Shown: one piece after another, positions 49,716-63,300 of the stretch
Numbering within the stretch: position 1 is the first letter of the stretch
Layout of the letters: every line of letters begins with the position of its first letter
Assembly: GCA_013400155.1 (NCBI GenBank)
Contig: VXBM01000240.1
Coordinates: 711,533-775,532, forward strand
DNA length: 64,000 nucleotides
DNA from: Helopsaltes ochotensis
Lineage: Eukaryota > Chordata > Aves > Passeriformes > Locustellidae
Direction of reading: 5' to 3'
Translations under genes and position numbers: made by a program
Notes under the pieces: generated by a model
The model's database searches: none
What the model was told of the DNA's origin: nothing
What the model saw: the letters and a program-made list of their open reading frames with translations, nothing else

Positions 49716-52700
49716 GAATTACAGTGTCTGAATATTCTACTGAGGTATATGAATATAGCAAATAGCTTCTCTAAACCAGACTAAATAAACAGATAATTTC
49801 TGCTGACACAAATTTGAAATCAAAGGTCAGGGTATCTTATCACCCTTTTCTGATAAAAACATCAAATTTGCCATTGGTGTGCCTTGATGTTGCAAACTAA
49901 TTCTGTGGGTGTATTTCTGTACTTATGTAAGTGATGACATTAAAGTAAATACAAAGTTTGGAAGTACTTCAGAGAAAGGTATTTACTTGAATAATGGCTT
50001 CTATGTTCATACTCTGCTGAATCTGACTCAAACTAAATCCTACTATTCCCACACCACAAACATACAGCTCAAAATTAAAGGAAAAGCCAGATGTTCCTAG
50101 CTTACCATATTACAGTACATCATATTTTACTTACAGTTCAGTATTAGTAATTGAAAACAAGCATTGTGTGGATGGATTCATGTTACGTGTTTCACATATA
50201 CTCATCCATATGGAAATGGCTATGTACTGTATGCATGACGTACACATATCTAAATCTTAAAGGTCCTAAATAGCAATGATTCAAAACACAGAATTTATAA
50301 CTATTTTTCAGTAATTTTACTTTTTATTTTGTATGTCCTTGTGGCACAGTGGACAATTCCATAAGCAACAAGGAAATTTCAGTTTACTGCAGACTGTTGT
50401 TACAGCTATTTGACCCTCTGTTAGGATCAGATAAATGGTCTTCTGCTTAAAAATTGCACATTATTTTTTCAAACACTAAATCAAATGGTAGAAAAAAAGG
50501 TCGTTGAGTAAGTCTGATATCTCTAGCATAATAAATAGCCTGCATGTTCCAATTCCACTACCTTCATCACAACCACGAAGTTGTGCAACGGTGAAGTGCT
50601 GGTATGGGGGACAGTGGGCACAAAACAGAAGATTAAAAAGAGGCATCAGTTGTCATGATTACACTCTAGTTTCTGCATATGCAAACATTCATGGACTTTA
50701 GTCACCCTGATACTCATTGCTGCCATATATTCTTCCTCCTCAGTTATTGGTTCCTGTATTTAAAAAATGCACACAAGTTATTTAAATGCATTTGAGGAAA
50801 AATAACCATATGACTAAAAAGCAATCACTTGACACTAAAAATTGAGTTTCTCCTTAAGAAAGGATAAACTCCCAAATAGTCTGGATGTAATATCAACATC
50901 CCTCCAATTCCACAGCTTCAGTTACTCAAACTTATTTGATTACCTATATCTCCAGAAGTTTATTATAAAGTCAGTAGAAAATGTGGAGACAACAGAGCAC
51001 TGAACACTGCACCAATATTACTGCAGTTTTGGCAGTCATTTTTCCAGTAATATTGGGAAGTGTTACTATGACTAAATGTAGTAAAGTTGCTGCCTTCAGC
51101 AGTAAAAAAAAAAAATTTAACACCTAAGGCCATGCTCCACAAAGAGGAGTTTGTGCATGGATTACTGAGCAGGATTGTGGCAGAGCAAAACTCGAGACAG
51201 CAAGAACAGGAGAAAGGGGGTATTTAAAACAACAGTTCAGTCTTTTCTTCATCCTTTCAAAAGAAGGAAATACATTCCTTTTATTGACTGAAACACTGTG
51301 TGGTTAGATTTGCTTCACTTAAACGTTCCCACAGATCTGACTGTGGGGTGTAGGTCTGCACTAACCACCAAATCACCCTAAGTTTCAGTTATCCAGGATC
51401 CTGTGAAGTGAAAGGTCAGCAGATACACAGAACCGAAAGAGATCTGTGAACTTTCCCCTTGGTAAGAAAATGCTAGAGTAATGGAATACTGCAAATAGCT
51501 GTGGTTTGGCAAAATCTAAGAGTATGCTGTGCTACACACAAGCCAGTAAGGGAAGTATCCAGTGGAGAGCATGATTGAAAAAATAACAAGCTGTAAGCAA
51601 AGCTATTTCTTAGCCAGTGTATCTTGTATCTTTGTGCATTGAAAACCCTATTTTACTGACAAAATATTCTGCAGTGAAATCAGGCTTACCTACTAACTGA
51701 ATGTCTTCTGCACTGCACTAGGTCAGATGTTGACATTTTCCTAGCTTTATCCTGAGTTATGTATTTATGAAAAAAAATAAGTAGACGGGCCTCTGTTCAG
51801 ATCTCTGGCCTGTGCTCACTGGCAAAAACATAATACACATAAAGATTACCCTATATCCTCTCTACCTAACTGTCCAGACCACTGTGGGCTGAATTTTTGC
51901 AGCCTCCTAGGAAGAAATGAGAAATAGATCTTCCTTGCTTCTTTTTTTGTCCTGCTGGTCTTGGCTTACTGGACTTTTCAGAGGGCAGCTGGATGCTTTG
52001 ATAAGCGGTGTCTGATTTTTAAAAGCGAACCTCACTTGCACTCAAATCAATATCATTCCTTCATCCCGAAGCTTATGCTGCTATCTAAACGTCACCACTG
52101 CACTATGTTCAAAGGGGGGTTGTTTTATAACAGTAATGTAACTTATTTAACACAGTATTTGCTGAGTTACTGTGAGGCAGGTGGCCTCACTCTCCGTTTT
52201 TAGGGAAAAACCGGGCTCTTCATCACTGCCATAAACTCCTAGTATCACATTTCAAAAACATCCTTTTATATGCACATTCTAAACTAACGCTTTGTCATAT
52301 ACTATCTTACACAGTTACCGTAGTACTATATTTTCAAAGTGTAAAAGGACCAGACTATGTAAATACTCTGATCCTCCCCCTGCAATTTCAGTACCTTTTC
52401 CAAACAAGTGAAGCAGTAAAAATAAGTAATTAAGAAAACAGAAAAACAAAGCAGCAAGACAACTGCCTTTACTGTAGATTCCTTTGTGTGAAATTAGCCG
52501 GGTTTTACTGCCGGGGCCGTGCGACTCTGTCGGGGTTATTTTAGGCTAATAACGCTGCCAGTGCACAATACCGGTTTCCTTTCGGCGAGAGGACAGGAAA
52601 TAAAATACGCGCAGTGTGCAGGCGCTGTCCCGGAGACGCCGAGCTGCCCGGCTCCCTCCCGCGGCCGCCCGGCCGATTTCCGACCCGGGGCTGCCCGAGG

Positions 52701-52798
52701 CCACCGGCCCGGTTGCACCGCCCTCTGCCGCGTCGCTCCCGCACCGGGCGACCCCCCGCGCCAGCGTCACAGCCCCCCCACCCCGGGGAGGCTCGGGG

Positions 52799-53168
52799 NN
52801 NNNNNNNNNNNNNNNNNNNNNNNNNNNNNNNNNNNNNNNNNNNNNNNNNNNNNNNNNNNNNNNNNNNNNNNNNNNNNNNNNNNNNNNNNNNNNNNNNNNN
52901 NNNNNNNNNNNNNNNNNNNNNNNNNNNNNNNNNNNNNNNNNNNNNNNNNNNNNNNNNNNNNNNNNNNNNNNNNNNNNNNNNNNNNNNNNNNNNNNNNNNN
53001 NNNNNNNNNNNNNNNNNNNNNNNNNNNNNNNNNNNNNNNNNNNNNNNNNNNNNNNNNNNNNNNNNNNNNNNNNNNNNNNNNNNNNNNNNNNNNNNNNNNN
53101 NNNNNNNNNNNNNNNNNNNNNNNNNNNNNNNNNNNNNNNNNNNNNNNNNNNNNNNNNNNNNNNNNNNN
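52799..53168. other. Assembly gap of 370 Ns
   Basis: The run of N is flanked on both sides by very GC-rich sequence. Gaps like this are common in GC-rich bird promoters. Reading frames that appear to cross it are meaningless. Confidence 1.
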
Positions 53169-53177
53169 GCGGCGCAG

Positions 53178-53182
53178 CCAAT
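53178..53182 (+). promoter_or_regulatory. ABCD2: CCAAT box upstream of ABCD2
   Basis: The core CCAAT is in the context AGCCAATGG, a good NF-Y site, with a GGGGCGGGC GC box about 10 bases downstream. It is 228 bases before the ABCD2 start codon. Confidence 0.5.
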
Positions 53183-53320
53183 GGTGGTCGGCGGGGCGGG
53201 CTGCGCCGCGCGGGGCTGCGTTGTGCAACGCGCCGCGCTTTGAAGGCACCATCACCCCTGGGAGGCAGCGCTCGCTCGGCATCTGTCACGGCAGGGCGGC
53301 CGGCCGGGCCCAGCGCCCCG

Positions 53321-53359
53321 ATGGAGACCCGGCGGGACCGGCCTTCCCAGCGGGCATGA
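53321..53359 (+). other. Upstream ORF 1 in the probable ABCD2 leader
   Basis: The 12-residue frame METRRDRPSQRA ends in TGA. The ATG has G at +4 but C at -3, so its context is moderate. It lies 85 bases before the ABCD2 ATG. It matters only if transcription starts upstream of it. Confidence 0.4.
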
Positions 53360-53373
53360 GCCAGCCGCGCTAG
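53356..53373 (+). other. Upstream ORF 2, overlapping the stop of uORF 1
   Basis: MSQPR ends in TAG. Its ATG shares bases with the TGA of the first upstream ORF (ATGA overlap). It ends 32 bases before the ABCD2 start. Confidence 0.4.
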
Positions 53374-53405
53374 GAGCGGCGCGTAGCGGTGCCCCGGCGG
53401 GCAGG

Positions 53406-54329
53406 ATGGCCCACATGCTGCATGCGGCGGCCCGGCGGGTGCAGTGGAGCAGGGCGGGCGCCGCGAAGAGGGCTGCGTGCCTGCTGGCCGCGGCGTACGG
53501 GCTCAAAATCCTCTACCCCATCATCCGCGGGCGTGTGAAGCGGGCGAGCGGCAGAGGCGGCGCGCAGGATGAGAGGGGCCGGGCGGTCCCGCACCGCACC
53601 GGCAGCCGGGGCAGAGCCTCCCCGGCCGTGGACGCGGAATTCTTCAAACAGCTGCTGGAACTCCGCAAACTGTTCTTCCCGAAGCTGGTGAGTGCCGAGC
53701 TGGGCTTGCTCTGCCTCCACTCGTTTGCGCTGGTATCCAGGACTTTCCTTTCGATCTATGTGGCCGCCCTCGATGGAAAAATTGTGAAGAGCATTGTGGA
53801 GAAAAAGCCCAGGAGCTTTGTATTCAAGTTAATCAAGTGGCTGATGATTGCAATCCCAGCCACTTTCGTGAACAGCACCATACGGTACCTGGAGTGCAAA
53901 CTGGCTCTCGCCTTCCGCACGCGCCTGGTGGATCACGCCTATGAGACCTACTTTGCCAACCAAACTTACTACAAAGTGATCAGCATGGACGGGCGGCTGG
54001 CCAACCCTGACCAGTCCCTCACCGAGGACATCATGATGTTCTCGCAGTCCGTGGCGCATCTCTACTCCAACCTCACCAAGCCCATCCTGGATGTTGTGCT
54101 CACCTCCTACACCCTCATCCGCACAGCACGGTCCCGGGGGGCCAACCCCATCGGGCCCACCGTCCTGGCTGGTCTTGTCGTCTATGCCACGGCCCGCGTG
54201 CTCAAAGCCTGCTCGCCCAAGTTTGGCAAACTGGTGGCTGAGGAGGCTCACAAGAAGGGCTATCTGCGCTTCATACATTCACGCATCATTGCCAACGTGG
54301 AAGAGATTGCCTTTTACCGAGGGCACAAG
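53406..54329 (+). CDS. ABCD2: ABCD2 coding exon 1
   Basis: These 308 codons run from AGGATGG to the AAG before donor GTAAGG. The exon encodes the targeting segment and most of the membrane domain. Residues about 45-75 are Arg/Gly-rich and diverge from mammals, while residues 76-308 are almost identical to human. The whole exon is GC-rich, unlike the later exons. Confidence 0.98.
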
Positions 54330-57300
54330 GTAAGGAGGAGAGAAATTGGAAGCCTTGGAGTTGTTCCTGCAGTGTCAGAGTGGACCCACGCTTCCCCTTA
54401 CGCCCTTCTTGAGTACTTTGGGTCCCTCTGACATTTAAAATCGTTTGCAGCTTGGCACTTCCCATTTCTTAGGAAGTCTCATAAAAAGTGTCTGGGGGAA
54501 CAGATCACGGTTCTCTTGAACTCTGGCAATGTTCTGGTTTTGCAGATGGATCTTATGCTTATCTAGAAAACTAATCTACATTGCTGTTTTTCCCCCACCC
54601 AGTCCGTTCTGATTAACTTTCCTAGACTTTTTTCCAACCGTGTGTATGAACCATCATATTTAATTCAGCAGAAATAGCAACCATGGCACACCAGAAAGTT
54701 TAGGAGGAAACTCTGTGGTGGCTCAGAGAATGCTACAACCTTTGACACTCTTTCACATAGCCAAGCAAAGATGTAGTCACCAGTCTTAAAATAGCATAAG
54801 TACAGTACTTCTGCAATCACAGTTACATAAACTAGTAGCTTGTTTTAAAGCCGCCTTATTAAGGGACTCTTCATATTTTTATTAGAAGTGAATTTTGGCT
54901 ACAGTACCTTTCAAACACCGTTGGGAAAAAAGTTTTTTCATGCAAGGTGAAAATGAAAGCTGGAAACCAGCCTGAAGTATTACTCTTTCAGTTCAAGCAA
55001 TGATTATATAACGTTAATGGTTTATTTTTGTAGATACAATCGTTCTCAAAAGCTGCCTGTATTTTAAGTGCAGCTAAATTAAACATTTTCTCAATTCCCA
55101 CGTATATGGGCTTGAACTGAATACATACTGTATTGACTTGCAACTGTCTTTGACTTGTTAAACCTCCTGGGATAATTCTCTCTGTCCCCAGACTACCTGC
55201 AAAAACAAGCAGCATTTCAGGAATCAACTCTGCAACTTTAAGTCACTGAAGATAATTGATCCCCAAATGCTTTCCAATATAATTCTCAGTTGCTGTGAAA
55301 CTCCACAGCTGCAGCTTTATAAAGGGACGTGAAATCAATCTTATTTTGATTGTTAGAATCAACTGTTGTGACTGCTGTGTTGTTCTTGTATATATTAGGG
55401 ATGTTAAAAGAGTTGAAAACCTGCCAATGTTCTGTCGAGGGACAATAGTGTAAGTAAGACCAGGTCCACTGACTTCCATAAAGCTGTGCACTTTTTCTGT
55501 GAGACTGCAGCACAGTGAGGATAAAGTACCACATGGTAGATGTGATTCAGAAGTGACAACTCTCGCTACCCAATTTTTTAATGTACACATGTGAATGTAT
55601 CTTGTACTACATGTGCATCTTCGTTTCATTGTATAAATTAATTTATTATTTTAACCATAGGTAGAATTGAAACAACTGCAAAAAAGCTACAAGGATTTGA
55701 CAGATCAAATGAATCTCATTTTGTCCAAACGTTTGTGGTACATCATGATAGAGCAGTTCCTGATGAAGTATGTCTGGAGTAGCTGTGGTATGATCATGGT
55801 CGCGGTGCCCATCATCACTGCAACGGGATTTGCAGATGGCGGTAATACCATCTTTTACCTATTTTCTAAATGTTTCTTTAAAGTTACGTCCTCAAAACTG
55901 TAGTTCCCTTGAGTGCTGTTCACACTGGTTTATTTTTCACAGATTTTCTTACAACATCTGTGTCATATGTGTAACTTGCAAGCATAGCAAGTCCGCTGAG
56001 CAAATGATCCAACCTGGAGTGTGTGATAAATAGTAGGAAGTCAGGATTTAGGGGATCCTTGTATCACACGAGATTGTAATGATTATTGCAGTCTTCTTTT
56101 TCACTAGGCACTGTTGGAATGGCAGGCTGATTTTTATAGTATCTCCTTTTGCAAAATGATACTATGAACTTTCCTAGAGTGCTTATCTTCTCCTTCCATA
56201 AACGATAGTGTAATTACAGGTCATTTTTCTCTTATTGTTGACCTGTTGGAAACCGCTGCTTTTCCCTAACTCGCTGGCAGAAGAGAAGGTAAAATTCAGA
56301 TTCCATGCTAGGATGGTATAATTTTTAACATCCTATGACAACTTTCCTGGAAGTGAAACGAGGCTCAAATAGTGTTGTTACTGCAGATGTAATTAAAAAA
56401 AAAAAAAAAGAAAGAGAGCAAAAAGAAAGGTATTAAGGAGAACTGTTGGTTAATTTGGTTTAGCAGGCTTCCTCATGCACAATTAGAACTTAATATTAAA
56501 AATTTCTTAGGATTCCTGTAACATGAAAGTCTTCTTCCTACAAAGACTTCAGAAGGATCAGTTCTAAATTGTGTATTTTGAATTAGGAATGAATTGATTG
56601 TTTTCTGTTCTTTTTCTTTCTTAGAAGTTATATTCCAAATCAGGACTGTCCAAATGGACAAGCTGGGTGTGAGCTGTAGGATGGCTTCGTGCAGTGCCCA
56701 CGTGGTTTAGCTGTCTCGCTCAGAGGTTGTGCTGGTGCACGCCTGGGTGCTCAGCTGCTGCCCATCACGTGGCTTAGGAGGGCACTACACCAGCACCCTG
56801 GCTGGCATCCTGGCAACAGCTTCAGAAATATCAGGATGTCTTGTTCCAAACCGAAGAGGCTGTACAAAGGCATTTCACCTCATAGTGAAGGTTATCAGCA
56901 CAACCGAGCAATGATAAAAGTCTTTCTGATCAGATGGGAATGGGTACAATCATTTAACCACATGTTGAAAATATCTCCTTGGTATTAGAGCATGAATAAA
57001 AAAGGACTCTTATTCATGCTAAACTAAATAACATTCCTATTACTCATATTTGTTCTTTTGTTAAATACGTTTCAAATGTGGAATAAAACAAGTAGCTCAT
57101 GTTGTAAAGCAGAATTATATTTGCTACCAGCAACATAAACTATGAAAACATGGGGTTTAGTATTGAGGCCTGGGACTTACCATACTGGTGGTTCACAAAC
57201 ATAATACTGGCAGCGCCATCAAGATCAGTTTGAGGTATTACAGGTATTCAAAGAATCAAGCACTCCTGAAATTATCATTGACCTGCTTGGGAAAACTGCT

Positions 57301-60300
57301 TTTTGCCTCAGCCAGTCTGACAGAAGTTTGTTCACATCTGAAGGAAGAAGTAGTCAATTTATTGCTTTAGGATGAATCAAAAGAGTCAGGGATGTGCAAG
57401 ACTGGTACCATGCTCAGACTTGAGACTACAGGAGTAAAGCCATAGATTTTGTACACTTCTTCAGGGAGGAGAAAGAAAAAATAAAAGAATAATTCTTCAA
57501 TAATAAGAAAAAAGGGCTTTGATATTTCTGACAGAAATTTTAAAACTTTGCTGTATGTTTCAATGAAGAATTTAGGTGGCAAAGACAGGATTTCTGTTTG
57601 ATAACATTTCTCATTCTTTTTGTGTTAAACCATTCACATTCCAAATGTTGTGTATCAGTTTATGGAGAGTAATTATTTTTTGAAGCAAGACTTTGATTTC
57701 TCTAGACACAGTGAGCATTTATTTTGTTTATAAAATAAGTGTGACTATCAATTAAATAAATGAAGAGAAAAATGGAAATGTTAGGTTCTGTATGAAACAA
57801 ACTGTTAAAATGCGACACTTTCAAAGACAAGAGGCAAGCCATATGAAAAATGTTTTGGACAAAAAGTTCAAGAAAAATTATATTGGTGGGCTATATAATA
57901 GCCAAGCTTGTCTTTTGGGGCTGTGAAATGCTCATAAATTCTATATAATTTCAATTTTTTAAATACCCCTAAATTGACTGATGCAGTGGCTTGTAGAGAT
58001 CCTTAAACTGTTGCTAGGTGAGCTGGCCTGGGTGCTGGAAGCAGCCATCAGTAAATGCTGCATTTACATTAAGGAGGAATGCTGCATCAATGTAGTTAAA
58101 CCATACCTGATTCCTAGGTGATTTAATTGTGGTGGTCTATATAGCATAGGTTGCATGTCCTATAATCCCAACAAGATCAGCAAAAATTTGTTGTGTCAGA
58201 AGTAAACAAATTTCAAATTCTCTTTTACTAATGAGTGAATAATTTTACTAATAAGTGAATTCTTCCTATCCACTAAATGTTTCTTCTTGGAGTGGGAATA
58301 ACTTTTTAAAATGAGAGTCACATCAGTGAGAATTTTGTAATCTCTCCTTTGTGAGAGCTTTTCTGTATTTTTTTTTAAAGCTTGTCTCTTGTGTCTCAGC
58401 AAGATTGCATACAACTAGTTGGCAGTGTGCTGATGTAGAACTGAAGTGGAAAAAATCATTATTAAAAGCAGGAAAAATAACAGATGTTCTGTGTGTATAT
58501 ATACACACACACAGGCATATATATGAGGAGTTATGATGTAGCAATTTTTAGAAGTTTTTCATTAATTATTTCACTGTATTTCAGTGAAATACAATGAAAT
58601 AATTAATTCAGTGTAATCATTATTATATTAAATAATTAATCCAGTGTATTCCACTTTAATAATAGTTAAATAATAATTAAATTTCCCTTTTTGATTAATT
58701 AATATATTAATTAATATATGATTGATTAATTATATATTGAATAATTATTCCAGTGTATTTCACTGTAATACAGTGTACTTCAGTGATCTAGTTATGTAGG
58801 AATATGGATGTGTGTACACTTTATGGATGTGTGAATGAGAACAGAATAACATTTAGCTTTAACTAATAAATACAGAAAGATACATCTGGCTTCTGTACTG
58901 CCTGTAGATTCTTGGACCCCAGATTTCTATAATCTGATCTGTCAGGGAAGTGAGAGTAAGAAAATGCTGTTTGCTCTAGTCTTGCGTGCTTGGCTTAGCC
59001 CATGAAATTTATGGTTGCATTACACCTGCAAGGAATTCCTCCTAGATTTTCTTGATCCTGAGAAGTGTGGAAACATGATTTTAGTAACAATTTAGTTGCC
59101 ACAGTGGATCTACCTATTACCCTACCTAGCATGATTCCTAGCATCAGCATAGTTTAAAAAAGAAACTTTAAAAAAATCTTCGAGAACTTTTGGAAAATAA
59201 TAATATCCATATCCCATTCTGCAAAAGATTTAAGCAGTATATGGAGATACATATAAAATTGTGTGATGCAGAAACCCTTTGGATCTTTCATTGTAAATCT
59301 TTTGTGTGGAAAATCTTTAAAGTGGTTTACTACACCAGTGATTTGTAGTTGCAGTTATAAACACTGAAACAACATTTAGCCTCAAAACAGTCAGCCACTT
59401 TTTAAATCTTGTTTCCTTTGGGAAACAAACCTTGCAAGTTGTATCTATGGGACCCATAGTAGCAAGATAATATATGTAGATATGTTAAATATACTTACTT
59501 CTCCTATGGTATAGAATATAGAATTTATCTCCTATAAATTCTGCTGCTGTTTTCTCCTTGCCTAATGCTGATGACATTCTTATGGGACAAGTCCTTTCTT
59601 TGGAGCAAGAGTATTCTTGTTAACAGGATGCAGTGTCAAAAATAAAGCCTTACAACTTTGTTTTGAGGTCAGATGAAGAGAGAAACTTCATTGTGAGGGA
59701 GAGTTATGCTACTGAAACCATGCCTTTGATACCAAAAGAGTTTATTGCTTTCTTACAGAAATATGATCATGTTGCTAGATTGACACAAATGTGAATGGTT
59801 CCTTCTACATGAAGTCAGTAAATAAGGCTGAAAAATAATAATTGCAAAAATATTAAAAATGATGTTAAAAATCTGTTTCAGATCATTGCTTAGGTTTCAC
59901 TTTTTTATATTTTGAAGAATTTATGTTGTATGATGATATATTAAAAGGAAAATGATCCATGTAGATAAACAGATAAAATAATAGGATGTTTGTCTAACAA
60001 GGTGAATTTCATATGCTCCCACTTATTCTTTTTGACCAAGCTACGTTACATGCAGAAGTTCTTTTTGAAGGGTTGTCTCCGTAGAGTTAACTTTTTCTTA
60101 AAAAAAGAAAAAACTGCTCTGTAATAGCTGACATTGCAGTAATAATTTAGTCTGTAGAGATAACTTTCAGCAGAAAATTTTAACAAAGCTTTTTTTTTTC
60201 CATTCAGAGTTGGAAGATGGCCAGAAGCAGGCAATGGTTAGCGAAAGAACAGAAGCTTTTACTACATCACGAAACTTGCTGATCTCTGGAGCAGATGCTA

Positions 60301-63300
60301 TTGAAAGGATTATGTCTTCATACAAAGAGGTACTGTATATCCTGCATGTATGAAACAGAAGAAGAAAAAAAGAATAACAATTTATATTTAATATAAAATG
60401 TAAAAAAGAGTAATACAGTTTTTTAAGGGCAAATTCTATTGCAACTAAATCCATGGAGATCTTTGAACTGGTAGTTTGATCTTTAGGGTTAAGTTGACAA
60501 AGAGTCCAAAGTGCACAGTTGCCTGTATGGTGCAACGTCTAGATGTAATTTTTAATACTTGTGTTCAGGTGTCATCAGAGAGCCATAGAAGTTCCTGGAA
60601 TGTCAGTGATAAAGGTTCAAATTCCTCTTCTGTTTGGAGCACAGACCTGAATTTGGGCTGTCTGTCTTCAGTGTACTAGGAGTCTTCTGTTGGAAGTGTC
60701 ATAAAAGCACATAATAGGTTAATTGTAAGAGTCTTTAAAGGTCTTCTAGTCCAACCCCCTCACCATAAGTAGGAACATCTTCAACTGTTATTGTCCCATC
60801 CAACCTGAACTTGAATGTTTCCAGAGATGGGGTATCTCCACCTCACTGGGAGATTTCTGTATGAAAAACAAGGAGAATTGAATACTTATTTCTGGGCTAC
60901 TTAAACTGTAAGGATGTTTTCAGTATCTTGTGAACCCATTAAATTGTAAGTAATTTTTCAAAATAGAGAAATTTTATCAGGAAAATGTTCACCTTGGGAG
61001 TACAAGTAGTCTAGAAGTACAGACTGTTCATCTAGAAGATCAGAGATGTTATTTCAGGTCCTTGCCCAGATTCCAGTAGAGCTGGGCTTTGATCTGTTGT
61101 CTCTTTTGTGGATTTCTTTAAATGCCAGCTGTTAAGCCAAAGAGAAGTGAGGCAATGCTGTTAATCGCAACATTTCCTTCTGAATGTTTGCTCTTCATAT
61201 TTTAGTTGGTGTTTGCTCATCCTTTTGGTGGGAACCCCTTTTCCCAGTGCAGTGTGAGGAGGGACACATTAGCTAGGCAGCTAATCAAAGACTATGGATT
61301 CTGTTATTTGGAATCCAGCCCTAACAGCTACAGCTTTGTAAATTGTCACAGGAGGGGTAGTTTGGCACCTTCAGATACAGACTTTGACAAAGCCAGAGTC
61401 TGTGCTGTTTTCAGAAGTCCTTCTAATGGGCTGTGATTTTTGACCTATTCTTTTAATTGTTCCCCTGCTTATCTCTGCTCTCAACATACTGCCAGATAAC
61501 CTGTTATACACTGATGTAATACCTGCTTTGTTTTCAGCTTTTAAGTAATTTATATAATGTACATGAGGACTTAGAAAAACTGTGGTTTCATTTTTTGGCA
61601 AAAAAAGGTAGCCAAAAACAGTGGAGGAAGAACTGAACAAACTCACTTTGTCTATAACATGGTAAGCTACTAATCCAGACAGCATGAGACCAAAGAGCAG
61701 TTCTGTGAATTTTCTGTCTTAATTTTACATTTACGCTTCTCTTCAAGAGACAGTGCAGTACTTCAACCCCATTGCCATTCCCATTTTGTGATTCAGCCAG
61801 TTTCCAAAGGACAGTGTACTTCAACCCATGGCAAGTGGTAGTGCAGTTCCAGTTCTTGCCCACCTCTTTCACCAGGGCAGCCTCCTTCAAGTCAGTGTAA
61901 TTCACTGTAGATGAGGTGGGCTCAACTTTTCTTTGCAGTCAGTTGTTTAGGTGGTAGTATTTAATGTTTGAACAAAATGATTTTCTACAGTCATGATATA
62001 GAAGCTTACTATATGTTATGGTTCTCCTGGGGCTCCAAATTTCATTTATCACATGCAGGATTCTCTCCATCATCCTCTGGTGAGATGATGGCCATGTGGC
62101 CAGAACTAGCACTCACTTCTGAGTCTGGCACAAATAGTGAAACTTACAGAAGAATTATGGAATTATTTCCAATTATTTCAAATTATTTTGGAATTATGTA
62201 CATCATAGTGGGTGAACTCATTCATGGGGTGTATGTATTTAACCACAGCAAGCCAAGGATTTTATAATCTCAATCTAATTTTGTTGCTATTCTTGTCCTC
62301 TCTGTATTTAGTATAAAAATGTAACCTTTTAAAACTATCTAATAATATATTTAAAATAAAAGGCCTTGGCTTAATTATTTACTACCAGCAGATGGAGGCA
62401 GTTCTTTGGGAACTCATAAATAGCCCATGAAAATGAAATTACAAGGTCCAGAGATCTGTTGTTTCTGTCTTCACCAGGTGAAAATTGTGACAAATAGACA
62501 AAAAAAAAAACCCCAAAAAATCAAACCAAAACAAAACAAAAAAAACAAACAAAAAACCAAAAAAACCCACAAACCCAAAAGTAGAAAACCTTTTAAGGGA
62601 CCTCACCATCTTAAAAATGCCCAGCTCTATTCTGTCAGATTTAGCATGTAGTTGGTAGAAGACTCATTTCTGGTTTGTACTGTATTTTAGGTTAGGATGC
62701 CCTGGTGCTGCATCTGCTACACAGAAAAGCACACTTCCCCCACAGGAGGTTTCAGGAATACAAGCGAGTAAACATAAGTAATTATAGATGCCTTTTTCTT
62801 CTCACTTCTGTGGACTTCTATTTTTCCTGGAAAATGCAGAGATTTTTTTTTTTTCTTGTGTACCAGCCTCTTTGTTTTCGGATATGTTAGTAGCTGTTCT
62901 CCATTCATTGAAGACTACAGAAATAAACAGTTTCTACAACCTCTTCATTTATTAGTGTTATCACAGCTTATGTGGGCTTAACTCAAACTGTCCTTTCTGC
63001 TGATTGGTAGGAGCTACAGTGGCATATGAGTTAACACAGAATTTCAAGGAATGAAAATCAATAGGTGTTGATCAACATTGCTGCCCATGTTGATCTTTGG
63101 CCAAACATTTAATTTGTAGAATTTGTGAAGTATAACTGAAATGAGGCGTCTGTTGTTTCTCAGGTCACTGAGCTAGCAGGCTACACTGCCCGTGTCTACA
63201 ACATGTTTTCAGTCTTTGACGAGGTGAAGAGAGGCATCTACAAAAGAACTGCTGTTATTCAAGGATCTGTAAACAGCAGCAGGAGTGAAGATAAAGCAGA

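Larger units (their letters stand above)
44061..52500. other. Intergenic region between divergent REDIC1 and ABCD2
   Basis: About 8.4 kb are mostly AT-rich. An old CR1/L3-like element is recognisable at about 47.4-48.4 kb and a perfect 11-bp hairpin at 49688-49715. Open frames are short and unrelated to known proteins. Confidence 0.65.
52501..54330 (+). promoter_or_regulatory. ABCD2: CpG-rich ABCD2 promoter and first-exon island (interrupted by a gap)
   Basis: Composition changes sharply from AT-rich to GC- and CpG-rich at about 52500 and stays so through the end of ABCD2 exon 1. That is the profile of a CpG-island promoter. A CCAAT box and a GC box lie just right of the assembly gap. The transcription start and any nuclear-receptor or sterol-response sites known for ABCD2 in mammals may lie within the missing bases. 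Confidence 0.7.
60330..63163 (+). other. ABCD2: ABCD2 intron 3
   Basis: The intron contains a CR1 tail at about 60705-60860 and an A/C-rich simple stretch at 62500-62580. The remainder is not recognised. Confidence 0.75.

Noticed and set aside
52519..53373. Long open frames running across the N gap on both strands
   Set aside because: Most of their length is undetermined sequence, so the frame is not real evidence.
54330..54431. Extension of ABCD2 exon 1 past 54329 to a TGA
   Set aside because: A good GTAAGG donor at 54330 and exact continuation of the family sequence in the exon at 55661 show it is intron read-through.
61588..61905. Minus-strand 105-codon frame starting MNYTDLKEAALVKEVG
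   Set aside because: It looked like a possible processed pseudogene, but I could not tie it to any family and it lies within ABCD2 intron 3. It was not annotated.
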